The translations under genes and the position numbers were made by a program. Under the pieces are notes generated by a model. That model was not told the origin of the DNA. It worked only from the letters and a program-made list of their open reading frames with translations, and did no database searches. DNA of 64,000 bases from positions 62,001 to 126,000 of the forward strand of contig CAZJEB010000004.1 in the NCBI GenBank assembly GCA_964544955.1. The letters run 5' to 3'. Shown piece by piece: positions 1 to 7,646 of the stretch; the stretch's first letter is position 1, and the number at the start of each line of letters is the position of its first letter. This DNA is from JAAZPT01 sp964544955 (GTDB lineage Bacteria > Bacillota > Clostridia > Christensenellales > Aristaeellaceae).

Positions 1-1
1 A

Positions 2-568
2 AGCCTTGGTGTGCCTGGCAAAATACAAATTATTGATGCCATAGCCGCCTTTGCTGCTGCCGATGTACTAGGCGCCGACCCAAAACTTGCCATGGAATCC
101 TTATCCAACTTCCAAGGTGTACACCGTCGTTTTGAACTTACAGGTGTATATGATGGGGTGGAGGTTTACCATGATTATGGTCACAACCCTCAAGAGATGG
201 CTCAAGTATTACAAACTGCCCATATGCGCCCCCACAACAGGCTTTGGGCGGTTATGCAACCCCATACATACAGCCGTGTAAAGCGTTTATTTTGCGATTA
301 CATTACCTGTACACAAATTGCCGATTTTACCCTTATCACAGATATTTGTGCCGCAAGGGAAAAGGATCCTGGCGATATTCACTCAATTATGCTTGTTGAT
401 GCTATGCAGGATCAAGGCATAAACGCCGTATATACCCCCACCTTTGATGATACTGAAAATTATCTAAAAGCCCATTGGCAGCCTGGCGACATTGTTGTTA
501 CCCTTGGTTGTGGCGATATTAACAAGCTAAATATTCAAATAGAGGAGCATTCTAAACAAAATGCTTAA
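2..568 (+). CDS. murC: UDP-N-acetylmuramate--L-alanine ligase, C-terminal part
   Basis: The gene is cut by the left edge; its frame is open from base 2, so the ATP-binding part lies outside and the GTG at 11 is not the start. What remains is the end of the central domain (VPGK followed by IIDAIAAFAAA) and the Mur ligase C-terminal domain, with FQGVHRRFEL, the HDYGHNPQEM segment (usually DDYAHHPTE), MQPHTYSRVKRLF and TDICAAREK. MurC adds L-alanine to UDP-MurNAc in the cytoplasm, the first step of the peptidoglycan stem peptide. The DDYAHHP segment is slightly divergent. The last 8 nt overlap trmL, so the two are translationally coupled. Assignment rests on recognised family motifs. Confidence 0.9.
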   Translation, partial: SLGVPGKIQIIDAIAAFAAADVLGADPKLAMESLSNFQGVHRRFELTGVYDGVEVYHDYGHNPQEMAQVLQTAHMRPHNRLWAVMQPHTYSRVKRLFCDYITCTQIADFTLITDICAAREKDPGDIHSIMLVDAMQDQGINAVYTPTFDDTENYLKAHWQPGDIVVTLGCGDINKLNIQIEEHSKQNA

Positions 569-1079
569 CATAGTTCTTTTTAACCCTGAAATTCCCCAAA
601 ACACTGGCAATATTGCCCGAACCTGTGCTGCCACTGGTGCCAAGCTCCATTTAATAAAGCCCTTAGGTTTTAGCTTGGAGGACAGATACCTAAAGCGTGC
701 TGGCCTTGATTATTGGAGCATGACTACATTCACCGTATATGATGATTTTGAGGATTTTCTACAAAAAAACCCCCATGCCAACATGTACCTATTATCCACA
801 AAGGCGGATAAAAACCATTGCCAAGTGGAGTATAAAGATAATGATTATTTAGTTTTTGGTTGTGAAACAAGGGGTTTACCTGAAGATCTTCTTCAAAAAA
901 TGTATGATAAATGCATACGCATACCCATGGTGGAAGGGGCAAGGAGCCTTAATTTATCAAACTCCGTTGCCATAGTGCTTTATGAAGCCCTACGTTGCCA
1001 AAACTTTAAAGGCCTAAGCAGCCATGGTGAGTTAACAGGCAGGGTAGAGGACCCTCACCCTTGGTTGGATTACATTTAA
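561..1079 (+). CDS. trmL: tRNA (cytidine(34)-2'-O)-methyltransferase, SPOUT family
   Basis: This 172-residue protein has the usual length of single-domain TrmL (YibK). It starts MLNIVLFNPEIPQNTGNIARTC, the family N-terminal signature. The C-terminal half carries the knot motifs: LVFGCETRGLP (motif 2) and IPMVEGARSLNLSNSVAIVLYEALR (motif 3), which form the SAM-binding trefoil knot. The enzyme methylates the ribose of the wobble cytidine or uridine in tRNA-Leu isoacceptors. It overlaps murC by 8 nt and is followed after 12 nt by a small membrane protein gene, so it sits inside an operon. Nothing looks damaged. Confidence 0.93.
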   Translation: MLNIVLFNPEIPQNTGNIARTCAATGAKLHLIKPLGFSLEDRYLKRAGLDYWSMTTFTVYDDFEDFLQKNPHANMYLLSTKADKNHCQVEYKDNDYLVFGCETRGLPEDLLQKMYDKCIRIPMVEGARSLNLSNSVAIVLYEALRCQNFKGLSSHGELTGRVEDPHPWLDYI

Positions 1080-1091
1080 AGGAGCATATAA

Positions 1092-1658
1092 TTGTTAAAA
1101 AGGCGTAGACAAAAAGAGGATTATAACTTTAATCAAGAATACCAACAGCCCCCTTACGAGGCTTATGTTGACGATGATTCTTTTTATGAAGAGCCTCCCA
1201 CAAGGCATTTTGCCCCTGTTCAACAAGGGGTGCAGGATTATACTCCTCAGTTGGAAAACCCTCAAGTATACGATTATTCCCAAAATGAAACCTTTGACCC
1301 TAACTATTATGATGAACAATATACCGCCTATGATAATCAATACCAAGGCGAGCCCCATAATCCCGCCAACCCCCAAAACAACGTAAACCAAGCTTATTAT
1401 CAACAAAACTATGCTGAAAACTATGATGATAGCTTTGAAGATGATTATGAGTATTATGATGAATACTATGATGAGGAAGAGGAAATTGAAAAGGAACTTT
1501 CTAGGGAAACTTGGAAAACTGCAAACACTCTTTTCAACCTTATAAGCACAATAGTTGGCGTATTTGCCGTATTTATACTAATTGCCGTACTTGTTGGACT
1601 ATTTAACTGGCTTAGAACGGATTTCCGCAACACGTTCCGTTATATATCAATATTTTAG
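1092..1658 (+). CDS. Tyr/Asp/Gln-rich protein with one C-terminal membrane span
   Basis: I do not recognise a family. The 188-residue protein starts at a TTG behind GGAGC. After a basic start (MLKRRRQKED) it has about 130 low-complexity residues rich in Tyr, Asp, Glu, Gln, Asn and Pro, becoming strongly acidic near residues 110-135 (runs of Asp, Tyr and Glu). One transmembrane helix follows at about residues 146-172 (LFNLISTIVGVFAVFILIAV), then a short basic-aromatic tail. The likely layout is a disordered acidic cytoplasmic domain tethered to the membrane. It lies between trmL and a uracil-DNA glycosylase gene with short gaps, so it is probably co-transcribed. Function is unknown. Confidence 0.75.
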   Translation: MLKRRRQKEDYNFNQEYQQPPYEAYVDDDSFYEEPPTRHFAPVQQGVQDYTPQLENPQVYDYSQNETFDPNYYDEQYTAYDNQYQGEPHNPANPQNNVNQAYYQQNYAENYDDSFEDDYEYYDEYYDEEEEIEKELSRETWKTANTLFNLISTIVGVFAVFILIAVLVGLFNWLRTDFRNTFRYISIF

Positions 1659-1666
1659 GGGGCAAT

Positions 1667-2236
1667 ATGCTTACTTGGGATAGCCTTAAAAATCAAATTG
1701 AAAAATGTAAGGCCTGCGAGCTACATTTAAGCTGTAAAAACAAGGTTATGGGTCAAGGCAACCCTAATGCCAAACTTATGCTTATTGGTGAGGGCCCTGG
1801 TAAACAAGAGGATGAGGAAGGCCTAGCCTTCGTTGGTGCTGCGGGTCAGCTTTTAACAAAAATGCTTGCAGCCATAAACCTTAGCCGTGATGATGTATAC
1901 ATTTGCAATGTTGTAAAATGCAGGCCCCCAGAAAACCGCACCCCTACCGAGTTTGAAATTAAACACTGTTTAGATTTTTTACGTGCCCAAGTATATTTAG
2001 TAAAGCCAACCATTATACTGCTTTTAGGCTCTACCGCCATGCAAACTATAATTGGGCCAGAGCATAAAATATCAAGGGAAAGGGGCATTTGGTTTGAACG
2101 TGCTGGTGTGCTTATTTTAGGCACATACCACCCCGCCGCCTTGCTTTACAACAGCAACAACAAAATACCCGCATGGGAGGATTTAAAAAAGTTGCGCAAA
2201 AAACTAGATGAAATAGAAGCCCTAGAAAACAGTTAA
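1667..2236 (+). CDS. Uracil-DNA glycosylase, family 4 (Fe-S type)
   Basis: This 189-residue protein excises uracil from DNA in base excision repair. It has the four cysteines expected to hold the 4Fe-4S cluster of family 4 enzymes: CKAC near residue 14, the Cys of NVVKCRPPENR, and the Cys of EIKHCLDFL. The active-site motif is GEGPGKQEDEEGLAFVG and the uracil-binding loop is the HPAALL segment near residue 160. Start is ATG behind AGGGGG, 8 nt after the membrane protein gene. A related gene follows directly on the same strand but lacks the cysteines. No gene symbol is fixed for this family in Bacillota. Confidence 0.92.
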   Translation: MLTWDSLKNQIEKCKACELHLSCKNKVMGQGNPNAKLMLIGEGPGKQEDEEGLAFVGAAGQLLTKMLAAINLSRDDVYICNVVKCRPPENRTPTEFEIKHCLDFLRAQVYLVKPTIILLLGSTAMQTIIGPEHKISRERGIWFERAGVLILGTYHPAALLYNSNNKIPAWEDLKKLRKKLDEIEALENS

Positions 2237-2265
2237 GCCCCCATTAATAAAAATTGAGGACTATT

Positions 2266-2853
2266 ATGAAAGATAAATTAAACACCGTATACAATAATAT
2301 GATAGAAAAGGCGGCCGAAAGCTTCCCCAACAAAATAGTTTTAGGCGAAGGCCTTATAGAAAGCCCATCCCTTATGCTTATAGGCGAAGCCCCTGGTGCT
2401 CAGGAGGAAAAAGAAGGCAAGCCCTTTGTTGGCAAGGCGGGCAAAAACCTAACCGAGCTTTTAAGCAGCATAAATATCAACCGTGAAGATATTTACATAA
2501 GCAATGTTGTAAAAATTCGCCCAAGCAAAACAAGCGAGGCGGGCAACACAGTAAACCGCCCCCCAAGTAATGAGGAAAAGGCCTTTTTTATACCTTGGCT
2601 TTACCGTGAAGTTGCAATTATAAGGCCCAAGGCCATAGTAACATTGGGCAATGTAGCCCTATCCGCCTTTTTAGGCAATGCTGCCAAAATTGGCGACTTC
2701 CACGGAAAATGGCACAGTTTTAAAGTAAACTTTAATGGCGAAATTATTGATATAAGGCTATTCCCCCTATACCACCCCGCCGCAATAATATACAACAGAG
2801 CCCTTATTGATACCTATAATGATGATTTAAAAATACTTGCCGAAAGCTTGTAA
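2266..2853 (+). CDS. Uracil-DNA glycosylase superfamily protein lacking Fe-S cysteines
   Basis: This is a 195-residue relative of the preceding enzyme. It keeps the active-site motif GEAPGAQEEKEGKPFVG, the NVVKIRP element and an HPAAIIYNR loop. The N-terminal CxxC is absent and the Cys of NVVKCRPP is Ile, so it cannot bind a family 4 type cluster. It also carries an insertion after NVVKIRPSK. The ATG at 2266 is chosen because TGAGGA at 2255-2260 is spaced correctly from it; the upstream TTG at 2254 overlaps that site. It may be a glycosylase of different specificity or a related nucleic-acid enzyme. It ends the operon, before a hairpin terminator. Confidence 0.85.
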   Translation: MKDKLNTVYNNMIEKAAESFPNKIVLGEGLIESPSLMLIGEAPGAQEEKEGKPFVGKAGKNLTELLSSININREDIYISNVVKIRPSKTSEAGNTVNRPPSNEEKAFFIPWLYREVAIIRPKAIVTLGNVALSAFLGNAAKIGDFHGKWHSFKVNFNGEIIDIRLFPLYHPAAIIYNRALIDTYNDDLKILAESL

Positions 2854-2911
2854 AACAAACCTATATAACTAAACACAAACCTTTTCTATTTAAATATGCA
2901 AAATATTGAAC

Positions 2912-2952
2912 ATAAAAAAAGGCAACGAGTAAACTCGCAGCCTTATTTTTAT
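2912..2952. terminator. Bidirectional hairpin terminator
   Basis: Stem AAGGC/GCCTT plus CGAG/CTCG around a TAAA loop, with an A-run on the left and TTATTTTT on the right. It separates the plus-strand repair operon from the convergent methyltransferase-like gene. Apparent short open frames here cross the hairpin and are not genes. Confidence 0.7.
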
Positions 2953-3117
2953 GTTATGAAACAACAACCTTCACAACAACAACAAAAAGAGAACATATTT
3001 ATTATATATGTAATTATTGGCCTTGTCAAACTTGTAAATCGCATTATTAATAGCTTAAAGTGGCCTTTACAGCATTTATTGAATGTATAATCGACACATT
3101 TTATAAAAACTGTTGAA

Positions 3118-4035
3118 TTACATAGTTGTTAAAAAGCTCAAATTGGGTGATGTAACAAGGTAAAAATCTTTTAAGCCCGCGTATCTACCCTTTACATAGT
3201 CAATGTTATTTTCTTTTAATTTATTTTCCAACTCTACAAACATTTTTGCTTCGGTTTTCCTTAAAATATCATCAACCATAATAACAAAAGTGTCGCTTAA
3301 ACCATCGGGTAAAATGCTTAATACGTCTATCCTGGAGTAATGCTCCATATCACCTGCAAAGGGTGCATCAATTGTTATAAAATCAAACTTTTTGCCCTCA
3401 AATGTTTTAGCAAAATCCTTATAAACCCTAACTTTATCGGCCTCTTTATACTTAATAAATTCATAATCAAGCACAACAATTTCCGATTGGGCAGATAATG
3501 TAAAATCCTTAGCGAAAAATTCAGCCCAGCTTTTATCCCCCTCAACAACATAATGCTTTGCATTTGCTTGGCTTGCAGCATATTGCCCTATCATACGGCT
3601 AGTTTGGCCTAAACCAAGCTCAAGTATGCTTTGTGGTTTAATTTCATTTAAAATTCTATACATTGCATATAAAAAGGGGTAGCCAACAGCCCAACGGCCA
3701 GGGTAAAAGGTTTTATCCTTTAGCCATGTACTTGAACAAATTGTATTGTTGAATATATTAGCCCAAACAGCCTCGGAGGATAGCCTAGAAGCATGCTCAA
3801 CCTTGTTTTTTAGCACATCCATATTTGTTAACAAGTTGTTCAACTTATCGTTCAAAAGCTTTTGGTTATCAATTATTGTTTTAAACTTACTTTGGTTATT
3901 ATTTCCAATTTGAGTATTAAGCATGCTAATTTCTGTAAGTTGATCTTTAAAATCATTTTCTAAAGCCTTAAGCCTATTATCAAGGGTATTTGTGCTTGCT
4001 GGGAATATTCGGGACCAAATAGATTTATTTTTCAT
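3118..4035 (-). CDS. Coiled-coil protein with class I methyltransferase-like domain
   Basis: The 305-residue product has a predicted coiled coil at about residues 18-85 (heptad-like LKALENDFKDQL and LNDKLNNLLTNMDVLKNKVE). A Rossmann-type domain follows, with ILELGLGQTS near residues 137-146 as the likely SAM-binding motif I, VVEGD as the acidic motif II, and FDFITIDAP further on. No catalytic signature fixes the substrate. Such proteins often occur near surface-polysaccharide loci, but none flanks this gene. The ATG at 4035 is preferred over the upstream TTG at 4077, which has no ribosome binding site, although the AGGAAG before 4035 is rather distant. The gene stands alone and converges on the repair operon. 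Confidence 0.7.
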   Translation of the reverse strand: MKNKSIWSRIFPASTNTLDNRLKALENDFKDQLTEISMLNTQIGNNNQSKFKTIIDNQKLLNDKLNNLLTNMDVLKNKVEHASRLSSEAVWANIFNNTICSSTWLKDKTFYPGRWAVGYPFLYAMYRILNEIKPQSILELGLGQTSRMIGQYAASQANAKHYVVEGDKSWAEFFAKDFTLSAQSEIVVLDYEFIKYKEADKVRVYKDFAKTFEGKKFDFITIDAPFAGDMEHYSRIDVLSILPDGLSDTFVIMVDDILRKTEAKMFVELENKLKENNIDYVKGRYAGLKDFYLVTSPNLSFLTTM

Positions 4036-4123
4036 AATAATATATTCGCTTCCTAATTTAATAAGTCTATTATACAATGTTTGTTAAAATAATGCATTAA
4101 CAATGTTGGCATAAAGCCGATTG

Positions 4124-4588
4124 TTACAATAAGGGTTTTACGCCCCTTAACTCTATATAGCCCCTAGAGCTTATGGGTTCAAGCTGTATTGCGGGTAAAT
4201 CATTATTCCATTCAAAGCCCATAGAGTTTGGGTTAAAAAGGTCAATAAAATTGTGAACATCTTCTATGGCTTGCATAAAGTTTTCATCATTATATTTTGG
4301 CCCATTAAACATTAGGTATTGCCCTTGGGGTAAAGTAAGCACATCAAAGCCCTCGGGTATAGGGGCATCATAATCCAAAGGGAATTCTACACCTTGAACA
4401 TAGGTTGATGTATTTGGCTTTTTAAGGCTATTGGGCAACCAAAGGCAAAGAGGCTCATCGTGAAGGCTTTTTAATATATCCCACACATCACAGCCCACTT
4501 CCTCACAATATTCAAAATAGTGAGTGGCATTTATACCAGGCTTATATATAAACTTGCTGGAGGGTTTATTTACAATTTTAATCTCCAT
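4124..4588 (-). CDS. Stand-alone AraC effector-binding (GyrI-like) domain protein
   Basis: The 154-residue product matches the C-terminal effector-binding domain of AraC-type regulators: FEYCEEVGCDVWDIL, WLPNSL, TYVQGVEFPLDYDAPIPEGFDVLTLP, QYLMFNGP and QLEPISSRGYIELRG. No AraC DNA-binding helix-turn-helix is present at its N terminus or in the neighbouring frame, so it probably works as a free ligand-binding protein. Start is ATG at 4588 behind AGGTG; the preceding small gene's TAG lies just upstream, so the two form one unit. The ligand is unknown; relatives bind hydrophobic or cationic small molecules. Confidence 0.8.
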   Translation of the reverse strand: MEIKIVNKPSSKFIYKPGINATHYFEYCEEVGCDVWDILKSLHDEPLCLWLPNSLKKPNTSTYVQGVEFPLDYDAPIPEGFDVLTLPQGQYLMFNGPKYNDENFMQAIEDVHNFIDLFNPNSMGFEWNNDLPAIQLEPISSRGYIELRGVKPLL

Positions 4589-4594
4589 AGGCAC

Positions 4595-4765
4595 CTACAC
4601 AAACTTGTTCAAGTTGCTATCATAGTAATAGCCTATACTTGCTAAGGTTTCTACAACATAAATAATGTCATAATCGCTATTTTCACTAAAGTCATCTAAG
4701 CTTTCGTATTTATCCCTCAATTGAGTATTTACATAGCTTAAAAGCATTGCAGGGTCTTTTATCAT
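4595..4765 (-). CDS. Small acidic protein of unknown function
   Basis: A 56-residue open frame beginning MIKDPAMLLSYVNTQ behind AAGGAG with 7-nt spacing. It is acidic (SLDDFSENSDYDIIYVVE) and ends in a Tyr-rich stretch. An upstream extension to 4828 would add a hydrophobic segment but has no ribosome binding site, so the ATG at 4765 is chosen. It sits immediately before the AraC-effector-domain gene in the same direction with almost no gap, implying co-transcription. I recognise no family. Confidence 0.6.
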   Translation of the reverse strand: MIKDPAMLLSYVNTQLRDKYESLDDFSENSDYDIIYVVETLASIGYYYDSNLNKFV

Positions 4766-4835
4766 ACTTATTCTCCTTATTAGGTTTATTAATATAATTA
4801 TACAATAATAGGCTATATTCCACCACAAATAATTA

Positions 4836-5378
4836 CTATAAATTTAGCATGCTCATGTAATATAGTATAACGGTTTCAGGGCTTTGAGCCATATCCTCGC
4901 TCATCCACCATTTAATTGTTTCAATAAAGCTGCCAAGGTAAAGGTTTTCTATATAACTTTCTGGCAATGTGGAACTATGTTTTTTTATTTTATCGCTAAA
5001 CAATCTTTTTAAATAGTCCTTAAATATTTGCCAAAACAAATCACCATTTTCGGAGTTTAGTATGGATACCATATCCCGCTTACTTTCTTTAAAATGGTAA
5101 AGTATATGGGCAGCCTTTTGTTCAAAGCTGTAGCGTTTATCCAACTCTATAGGTATATCGCAGCTTACATCCTTTGTGAATACATGGTCAAAAAGCTCGT
5201 AACAAAAGGCGTTAAGCAAGGCATCCTTAGTTTCAAAATGGCTATAAAAGGTGCTTCTACCCACGTTTGCCCTATCAATAATATCCTGCACGGTAATATT
5301 GCTATAACGCTTTTCCTCCAAAAGGGATAAAAAGGCGTTAAATATACCCTGCCTAGTTTTTACAATTCGTCTATCCAT
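4836..5378 (-). CDS. TetR/AcrR family transcriptional regulator
   Basis: The 180-residue product has the TetR N-terminal helix-turn-helix: RRIVKTRQGIFNAFLSLLEEKRYSNITVQDIIDRANVGRSTFYSHFETKDALLNAF, followed by a helical ligand-binding domain. The ATG at 5378 follows AAAGGA at a good distance and starts exactly at the usual TetR boundary; the longer frame to 5459 has no ribosome site. The gene is divergent from a metal-transporting P-type ATPase. The gap of about 155 bp contains two TGTTCAGTAA repeats and their inverted GAACA partners, so the regulator probably represses itself and the ATPase. The inducer is unknown but may be a metal. Confidence 0.88.
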   Translation of the reverse strand: MDRRIVKTRQGIFNAFLSLLEEKRYSNITVQDIIDRANVGRSTFYSHFETKDALLNAFCYELFDHVFTKDVSCDIPIELDKRYSFEQKAAHILYHFKESKRDMVSILNSENGDLFWQIFKDYLKRLFSDKIKKHSSTLPESYIENLYLGSFIETIKWWMSEDMAQSPETVILYYMSMLNL

Positions 5379-5392
5379 ATATATCCTTTCGT

Positions 5393-5414
5393 GAACAAAA
5401 AGCACAAAATGTTC
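5393..5414. promoter_or_regulatory. Candidate TetR operator 1
   Basis: GAACA (5393-5397) and TGTTC (5410-5414) form inverted half-sites 12 bp apart, directly upstream of the TetR start codon. The right half continues as TGTTCAGTAAC, which recurs at the second site. Confidence 0.45.
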
Positions 5415-5478
5415 AGTAACTACCAAAATTATAGTTTTGATTGTTGAACTGCTAGCCATTTTGGTTTAACATAATATC

Positions 5479-5496
5479 GAACAGAGTGTTCAGTAA
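5479..5496. promoter_or_regulatory. Candidate TetR operator 2
   Basis: A perfect palindrome GAACA-GAG-TGTTC followed by AGTAA lies about 45 bp before the P-type ATPase start codon. It shares TGTTCAGTAA with operator 1, which fits one repressor controlling both divergent genes. Inference from sequence symmetry only. Confidence 0.5.
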
Positions 5497-5534
5497 TATT
5501 ATAAATCCCAAAATAAATATGTCAAGGAGCGTTT

Positions 5535-7403
5535 ATGAGCGAAAGTAGTTGCAGCAGTTGTAGCATTAAAACAGATAATAAATTTGAAAAGTTTTTAGAA
5601 ATATTGGGTCAACCAAAGTATTTAGTAATATCCTTTGTAGCAATTATGCTAAGTTTATTTTTACCCTTATTAAATATGCCTTGGGGTGTTCATTTTGCGT
5701 GGATATCCATATTTTTATCGGGCATACCATTGTTTTATGCGGGTTTTACAAATTTATTTGTGTACAAAAAAATAAAATCAACATTGCTTATATCAATAGC
5801 CATGATTGCGTCCATAGCCATAGGCGAAGTGTTTGCAGCGGGGGAAATTGCCTTTATTATGGCCCTTGGCGAGTTTTTGGAGGATATTACAGTTAGCAAG
5901 GCAAAGAATGGTATTAAAACCCTTATGAGCCATATGCCTGATGGTGCCCTTGTACTTGAAGGGGATAAGGAAGTTTGGCATAACATTGATGATATTGTAC
6001 CTGGGCTAAAAATACGTATACGCCCTGGTGAAATTATACCAGTTGATGGTGAGGTTATTCGTGGTAATAGCGCAATAGACCAATCATCAATTACAGGGGA
6101 ATCATTGCCTGTGGATGTGGAACTTAGTAGCAAGGTTTTCAGCGGTACAATAAACCTAGAGGGAAGTATAGATATAGTTGCGGAAAAATCGGGCAAGGAT
6201 TCTTCCATACAAAAAATGTTGGATTTATTGCAAATGGCGGAAAAATCTAAATCCCCTATGGAAAACTTAGCGGATAAATGGGCGGCATGGCTTGTGCCAA
6301 TAGCTTTAATAATAGCGGCCTTTACCTATGTGTTTACACAAAATATAACTAGGGCTGTAACTGTGCTTGTTGTATTTTGCCCCTGTGCCTTAGCCCTTGC
6401 AACCCCTACAGCTGTTGTAGCAAGCATAGGTAGGGCAACAAAGTTGGGCATACTTATAAAGTCTAAATCCGCATTGGAGGCCTTATCCAAAATAAAGCAT
6501 ATGGCCTTTGATAAAACTGGCACATTAACCCAAGCTAAGCTTGAAGTTACGGATATAATTAGCCTTAAAAATGAATTGAGCGAGGATGAAGTGCTAAGGC
6601 TTGCGGCATCCTTGGAGGCCTATTCAGAGCATCCCCTTGGCAAAGCCATATATAAACATGCTAAAAATAATAATGTAGAGTTTTATGAGGTAGATAATTT
6701 TAAAGCTATAACAGGCCACGGTGTAGAGGGGCATATAAATACAGTGTATTATAGCGCAGGTAAAGCCTTAAATGTAGCAGATGAACATAAACACCATTTA
6801 AATAACGGCAAAGCCCTTATAGCCTTGAATAGGGCAGATGAAGTATTAGCCTATATTGCCCTTGCAGATACCCTTAAACCCAAGGCATCAACTACGATAA
6901 AAGAGCTTATAAACTTAGGCGTAGAGCCAATATTGCTTACAGGGGATAATGAGCTTGCGGCAAAAAATATAGCTAATAGTTTAAATATAAGCAATGTTCA
7001 TGCAAACTTGTTGCCCACAGAAAAGGTTGAAGCTATACAAAACTTAAAAGCTAAGCATGGTTTAGTTGCTATGGTTGGGGATGGAATGAATGATGCCCCA
7101 GCATTAAAAACTGCCGATGTAAGCATAGCTATGGCGGATATTGGTAGTGATGTAAGCGTAGAGGCAGCGGATATTGCATTGTTGGGTGATGATATATCCA
7201 AGTTGCCATTTTTAAAACGCTTAGCCGATAAAACATTTAAAACAATACGTTTAAATTTAAGCTTGGCAATGCTTATAAACTTTGTGGCAATAGCCCTTTC
7301 CATAAGTGGTATATTAACACCAGTTACAGGGGCATTGGTGCATAATGCAGGTAGCGTGCTTGTTGTGCTTAATGCAGCTATGCTGTATAAAAAAAGAGTA
7401 TAG
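5535..7403 (+). CDS. P1B-type heavy-metal translocating ATPase
   Basis: This 622-residue membrane pump couples ATP hydrolysis to metal export. Visible motifs are ITGESLP (about 185), the membrane metal-site CPC at 282-284 (CPCALALATPTA), the phosphorylation motif DKTGTLT with Asp about 326, the SEHPLGKAI His-Pro motif, and GDGMNDAPALK near 515. There is no N-terminal HMA domain; instead the start is short and Cys-rich (SSCSSCS). The last membrane pair ends ALVHNAGSVLVVLNAA, unlike the Cu(I) pattern, so Zn/Cd/Pb or Mn-type cargo seems more likely; the metal is not settled. It is divergent from the TetR gene with shared operator sites. Confidence 0.9.
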   Translation: MSESSCSSCSIKTDNKFEKFLEILGQPKYLVISFVAIMLSLFLPLLNMPWGVHFAWISIFLSGIPLFYAGFTNLFVYKKIKSTLLISIAMIASIAIGEVFAAGEIAFIMALGEFLEDITVSKAKNGIKTLMSHMPDGALVLEGDKEVWHNIDDIVPGLKIRIRPGEIIPVDGEVIRGNSAIDQSSITGESLPVDVELSSKVFSGTINLEGSIDIVAEKSGKDSSIQKMLDLLQMAEKSKSPMENLADKWAAWLVPIALIIAAFTYVFTQNITRAVTVLVVFCPCALALATPTAVVASIGRATKLGILIKSKSALEALSKIKHMAFDKTGTLTQAKLEVTDIISLKNELSEDEVLRLAASLEAYSEHPLGKAIYKHAKNNNVEFYEVDNFKAITGHGVEGHINTVYYSAGKALNVADEHKHHLNNGKALIALNRADEVLAYIALADTLKPKASTTIKELINLGVEPILLTGDNELAAKNIANSLNISNVHANLLPTEKVEAIQNLKAKHGLVAMVGDGMNDAPALKTADVSIAMADIGSDVSVEAADIALLGDDISKLPFLKRLADKTFKTIRLNLSLAMLINFVAIALSISGILTPVTGALVHNAGSVLVVLNAAMLYKKRV

Positions 7404-7415
7404 CTTGTAATTCAC

Positions 7416-7437
7416 AGTTTCGATTATAATCGAAACT
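7416..7437. repeat. Perfect 22-bp palindrome
   Basis: AGTTTCGATTA is followed immediately by its exact reverse complement, 12 nt after the ATPase stop codon. There is no U-tract, so it is not a typical intrinsic terminator; it could be an operator or a transcript-end hairpin. Confidence 0.5.
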
Positions 7438-7450
7438 AGTAAACCTTTCC

Positions 7451-7563
7451 CCTCACATTTATACTATAACATATTGAGTTTTTAAAATAGGCAAAAATTG
7501 ATATTTTGTTATGGGGTTAAAGGGGCTTATTGTATGGGTTTGAGGGCTGTTTAAAGTTTTTTT
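7451..7563 (+). repeat. Dispersed intergenic repeat, copy A
   Basis: About 113 bp beginning CCTCACATTTATACTATAAC and containing ACATATTGAG, TTATGGGGTT and GGTTTGAGGG. The same order of blocks recurs at 16718-16846 and 17250-17367. It does not encode a protein. Confidence 0.6.
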
Positions 7564-7592
7564 AGGTGGAGCGTTTTATAGTTTTTGCTTTC

Positions 7593-7622
7593 AAAAAGCA
7601 CAGATACTATCTGTGCTTTTTT
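7593..7622. terminator. Strong hairpin terminator
   Basis: A perfect 13-bp stem AAAAAGCACAGAT with its complement around the loop ACT, with A-run and T-run on the two sides, so it can work in both directions. It lies 25 bp beyond the stop of the minus-strand SH3 protein gene. Confidence 0.85.
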
Positions 7623-7646
7623 ATTATAGCTAATACAATATTATAA

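Noticed and set aside
2896..3090. Open frame of 64 residues after the second glycosylase gene
   Set aside because: It runs across a hairpin terminator, has no ribosome site and a low-complexity Gln stretch.
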